DNA of 64,000 nt from contig NZ_JAARML010000005.1 in NCBI RefSeq assembly GCF_011759375.1, positions 496,001 to 560,000 of the forward strand, given 5' to 3'. The DNA comes from Paraflavitalea devenefica. GTDB lineage: Bacteria; Bacteroidota; Bacteroidia; Chitinophagales; Chitinophagaceae. Shown one piece after another: positions 61,361 through 64,000 of the stretch. A program made the position numbers and the translations under genes. The first letter of the stretch is position 1; every line of letters begins with the position of its first letter. Under the pieces are notes generated by a model. The model worked only from the letters and a program-made list of their open reading frames with translations. It was not told where the DNA came from and did not search any database.

Positions 61361-61771
61361 TTATTGGCAGCAAGCTTGCTTTATCAGCTTATAACTATCA
61401 TAACGAAATACTTTTGCTTTTTTTGCTGAGCTTTTGGATACTTTGCTTTCATACGAGTCCGAAATTCCTTTGTCCGTATAAAATTGCCCGGTGAGTTTAA
61501 GGTTGTTGTCAAAATACCCTTTTGTATAATAATCTTCGGGGATCTTCAGCTTTGGATTGGCCGGTTCAATGAAAATACAATCTTCTTCTTTGGTTTCGTA
61601 GTCAGGATTGTTCCTGAAATACTTTGTTTCAATAAAATCGGCACAATCACAGGCCCAGTTGATATGCGCCACTTCGATAGTTTCTATTTTACCGGAAAGC
61701 TTTGTCGGTTGATCGCTGCAACCTGTCAGCAGTAAGACTCCGGAGATTACCAGGAGAACTATACGTTTCAT
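61361..61771 (-). CDS. Lipoprotein of unknown function (136 aa)
   Basis: The lipobox signal MKRIVLLVISGVLLLTGCSD directs it to lipid attachment. The mature part has four to five Cys (WACDCADF, EEDCIFIE, ACCQ at the end), which may form disulphides in the periplasm. Charged and strand-rich with no named domain. It lies 5 bp downstream of the next lipoprotein gene, so the two form an operon. Confidence 0.7.
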   Translation of the reverse strand: MKRIVLLVISGVLLLTGCSDQPTKLSGKIETIEVAHINWACDCADFIETKYFRNNPDYETKEEDCIFIEPANPKLKIPEDYYTKGYFDNNLKLTGQFYTDKGISDSYESKVSKSSAKKAKVFRYDSYKLIKQACCQ

Positions 61772-61776
61772 GGAAG

Positions 61777-62220
61777 CTATATGTCAAGTGTTAGGAAATA
61801 GGCTTTTCTTGTTGTTGTATCATACCACAAGAACCAAAACTGCTGATCCTGCCGCCGGCTAAGTGGTTTGGCATGAAAGATAAAAGTCGTGTCCCACCAG
61901 GCGGCGGGTTCGCTGTTTAATCCGCCAAATAGTCCCCTTGTTGCGCTGGGTTCCGGTTTCAGCTTCAGGCTGGTGGCAATCTTTTTAACTGTTGAATCGT
62001 GGCACTCGAAGGCAAGCCAATAGGATGCGTCTATGCCCCATTCATCGGCATAGATATTAATATTTTTGACATCCTTACCGGGATTAAAGCCCATAAACTG
62101 CCGGAAACTTTGCTGGTTGCTGGTACAGGACGTTATGAGGAAAATAAAAATGCCTGGTATAAGGGTTAAAAGCCGGCTTAACCGGTCAGTAATCTTCTTA
62201 TTAAAATCTTGCAGGGGCAT
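61777..62220 (-). CDS. Lipoprotein of unknown function (147 aa)
   Basis: An N-terminal basic stretch then LIPGIFIFLITSC (lipobox). The mature protein is Trp-rich (EWGIDASYWLAF, AAWWDTTFIF, FWFLWYDTTTRKAYFLTLDI), suggesting a compact beta domain. First gene of a two-lipoprotein operon, 69 bp after the Roco-TIR gene. No family was recognised. Confidence 0.65.
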   Translation of the reverse strand: MPLQDFNKKITDRLSRLLTLIPGIFIFLITSCTSNQQSFRQFMGFNPGKDVKNINIYADEWGIDASYWLAFECHDSTVKKIATSLKLKPEPSATRGLFGGLNSEPAAWWDTTFIFHAKPLSRRQDQQFWFLWYDTTTRKAYFLTLDI

Positions 62221-62289
62221 ATAATGGGGCTTACAGGGGTATATAGCCTAAATATACGCAACCTGACTCAATTCAGCGCAGTCACGTTA

Positions 62290-64000
62290 TCAGGCATCTG
62301 CCTTTCCAGCCACAATCCGCTCCAGCAACTTCAGGACATCTTTGGGCAGGGCCTGACTGGTATAGAAGTCCTCTCCTGTTGGATGCAGGTCTTTTTCGAT
62401 CATCATCCGCAGGCATTCCTGGATGATATACCAGGCCATGTTCTGGTTGCTGAAATCCACCACTGGTTTGGCGGTATAAGGGAGCGCTGTAAATTGTCCA
62501 AGGTTATTACGAACAGTAGTCCATTGGCAAAAATCCAATATAATGGGAACTATTTTAAAGGCGGGGTCTTTGGCTTGCCGTTCAAAAGCTTTCTTTATTT
62601 CATACTCCTGGATATATTTTGTTTTCATGAAATTAGGACTCACCATAAAACATACAATATCAGACTGTTCAAAATGTTCTTGTATTACGTCATGCCAGTC
62701 TGATCCTGCAGTTAGCTCCGTACAATACCAGTGTGCTACTTTTCCATCTTGTTGCAGAGGCGATAGGTGTTCAATGAATTTATTGACGAGAGGTAAATCT
62801 TCTTTGGAATAAGAGATAAACATCTTTTTTCCATTTCCAGCGTTCAAGCGGCTTTGAGATTGATCCAGGGGGCGCCCGAAAAAAAGCACTCCATCCAGCA
62901 ATTCGTTGATATTTATAGCGGAAAAAGGTCTTTTTTTGCATTCAATTGTATTCTTGCCAAATTCTTTTCGCTCTAACAATTCACTATAATCATAAAAATG
63001 AGTATCCTCAGTGCCTTTGCAGGTAATACAGTTACAAGGCACCATTTTATAGTACCTGCTTTTATACACGTGCTCCTCACTCTCTAACCTTTTAAAGAAA
63101 TCGTTATTAAGCGTATCTATCTGAAATGTAATTTTATGCATCAATTCCTTTGAAAAAGGACCGTGTACGCGAATGCTTATTTGTTTATTATCCCACGACT
63201 CTAATATTTCTGCAATTGTACTTGGACAATCCAGGCCATTCCCATTAATTTTTACACCTGTTTTCCATACTAATTGCTCATTATTTTGCAAATCAATATG
63301 CTTATGAAGACGTACAATAAGCCTGGTAAGTAACCCCCTGGGCATAAAGTCGTACCTATATTGCAAAAACAAATCAGTTCTTAAATGCCAGGTATAGCCT
63401 TTGGGGAACGTATCTGGTAGCATTTCTGGAACAATATATACTGCATTTTTTATATTGTCTATCTCGTAGCACAATTCAAATTTCATCATTAAAGCCAGCA
63501 ACTTCTTATGAACATCTTTCCTATATCCTTTATGTTCCCATATTTTCGGCAAGTCTTCATCTTTGAATCTCCCCTTTTTATCCTTAACCTCCGTATTATC
63601 CAATACAGCAAATACGGCATCCGTGGCCCATACATTCTGAAGAATAATAAAATCCTCCAAACTCCCATAATCCTGAAAATGCAGAAACACACCCAGATCA
63701 TGAAAAATACGGCTTAATTCCATCTGTTTCTCAAAATCAGTCACCTCAAAACGACTGCACAAGGCCGAATAGTCCTGCCGGCTTATATAGGGTGTTCTTT
63801 TACCCTTCTCCTGTAACTCCGTTCGAATATTCATCCAGTTTCTTGGCAACGGAAAACCTACTAATGGCAAACGTTTTATCTCATTCTCTACATCTTCTTT
63901 AAATCGATTAAACTCTTTTTCTTTATCTTCTTTATAAGCTGCATGAGACGGGATCAATGCATTTAAGTCTAATTTGTAATCATTTTTAAGGAATGAAAAA
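62290..64000 (-). CDS. Roco protein (COR domain) with C-terminal TIR domain, 5' end outside the window
   Basis: The frame stays open to the right edge (upstream residues ...HSLKNDYKLDLNALIP), so the N-terminus is missing. Visible part of about 570 aa: the COR domain (LPLVGFPLPRNWMNIRTELQ, LGVFLHFQDYGSLEDFIILQNVWATDAVFAVLD, FMPRGLLTRLIVRLHKHID), as in Roco GTPases. A Cys-containing segment follows, then a TIR domain from KKMFISYSKEDLPLVNKFIEHL to IPIILDF. The likely NADase Glu is in YIQEYEIKKAFER. A Roc GTPase and leucine-rich repeats would be expected upstream. Bacterial TIR enzymes often deplete NAD+ in anti-phage defence, so a GTPase-gated defence effector is inferred. Confidence 0.88.
   Translation of the reverse strand, partial: FSFLKNDYKLDLNALIPSHAAYKEDKEKEFNRFKEDVENEIKRLPLVGFPLPRNWMNIRTELQEKGKRTPYISRQDYSALCSRFEVTDFEKQMELSRIFHDLGVFLHFQDYGSLEDFIILQNVWATDAVFAVLDNTEVKDKKGRFKDEDLPKIWEHKGYRKDVHKKLLALMMKFELCYEIDNIKNAVYIVPEMLPDTFPKGYTWHLRTDLFLQYRYDFMPRGLLTRLIVRLHKHIDLQNNEQLVWKTGVKINGNGLDCPSTIAEILESWDNKQISIRVHGPFSKELMHKITFQIDTLNNDFFKRLESEEHVYKSRYYKMVPCNCITCKGTEDTHFYDYSELLERKEFGKNTIECKKRPFSAININELLDGVLFFGRPLDQSQSRLNAGNGKKMFISYSKEDLPLVNKFIEHLSPLQQDGKVAHWYCTELTAGSDWHDVIQEHFEQSDIVCFMVSPNFMKTKYIQEYEIKKAFERQAKDPAFKIVPIILDFCQWTTVRNNLGQFTALPYTAKPVVDFSNQNMAWYIIQECLRMMIEKDLHPTGEDFYTSQALPKDVLKLLERIVAGKADA

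Noticed and set aside
60308..64000. Prophage remnant
   Set aside because: Only a lone KilA-N domain; no capsid, tail, portal or integrase genes.

Overview
The window reads as chromosomal DNA of a Bacteroidota bacterium, most likely family Chitinophagaceae (Niastella/Chitinophaga-like). Supporting signs are promoters of the TTTG-N20-TAnnTTTG type, many Sec or lipoprotein secreted proteins, LytS/LytTR two-component pairs, a GH29 fucosidase, the GMC oxidoreductase plus subunit-3 pair, and giant RHS proteins with the Bacteroidota-style core (YRYGFNGKENDNE...). No rRNA, tRNA, CRISPR array, transposase or integrase gene was seen.

Layout. 0-6.4 kb: surface polysaccharide genes (flippase, HEAT-like protein, FkbM methyltransferase, GT-A glycosyltransferase), an NtrC-type regulator without a DNA-binding domain, and a DUF4846 lipoprotein. 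6.4-21 kb: mostly housekeeping or metabolic genes (GH29, PDH E1-beta, two tandem LytS/LytTR pairs, a short SSB, thiolase plus GNAT, SRPBCC, S41 peptidase) with several small membrane peptides. 21-28.5 kb: P2-type cation ATPase, the GMC dehydrogenase pair, and YchF.

28.8-49.6 kb is the standout: six tightly spaced co-directional genes (787, 356, 2329, 282, 2982 and 131 aa) preceded by a 27-bp palindrome. The 2982-aa protein is a secreted RHS polymorphic toxin with an AT-rich C-terminal module, followed 5 bp later by a putative immunity gene. The 2329-aa protein is a second giant with RHS-like character. I read this as a two-giant, Tc-like (TcB/TcC analogue) toxin export or display system. Its RHS core is interrupted by about 345 residues of jelly-roll-like sequence.

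49.6-64 kb is accessory DNA: small orphan genes interspersed with three copies of a structured repeat of about 100 bp (cassette-like), a cupredoxin, PQQ-propeller and other secreted proteins, cardiolipin synthase, a truncated MacB-like permease joined to an unrelated gene tail, a KilA-N protein, two lipoproteins, and a Roco protein (COR plus C-terminal TIR) that runs off the right edge.

Non-coding structure is notable. Two arrays of degenerate 11-bp units in strict phase (26-135 and 51431-51562) lie upstream of genes. Two arrays of 7-bp units start at or just after stop codons (20617 and 26023). A palindromic insert near 2.1 kb is flanked by a 14-bp duplication.
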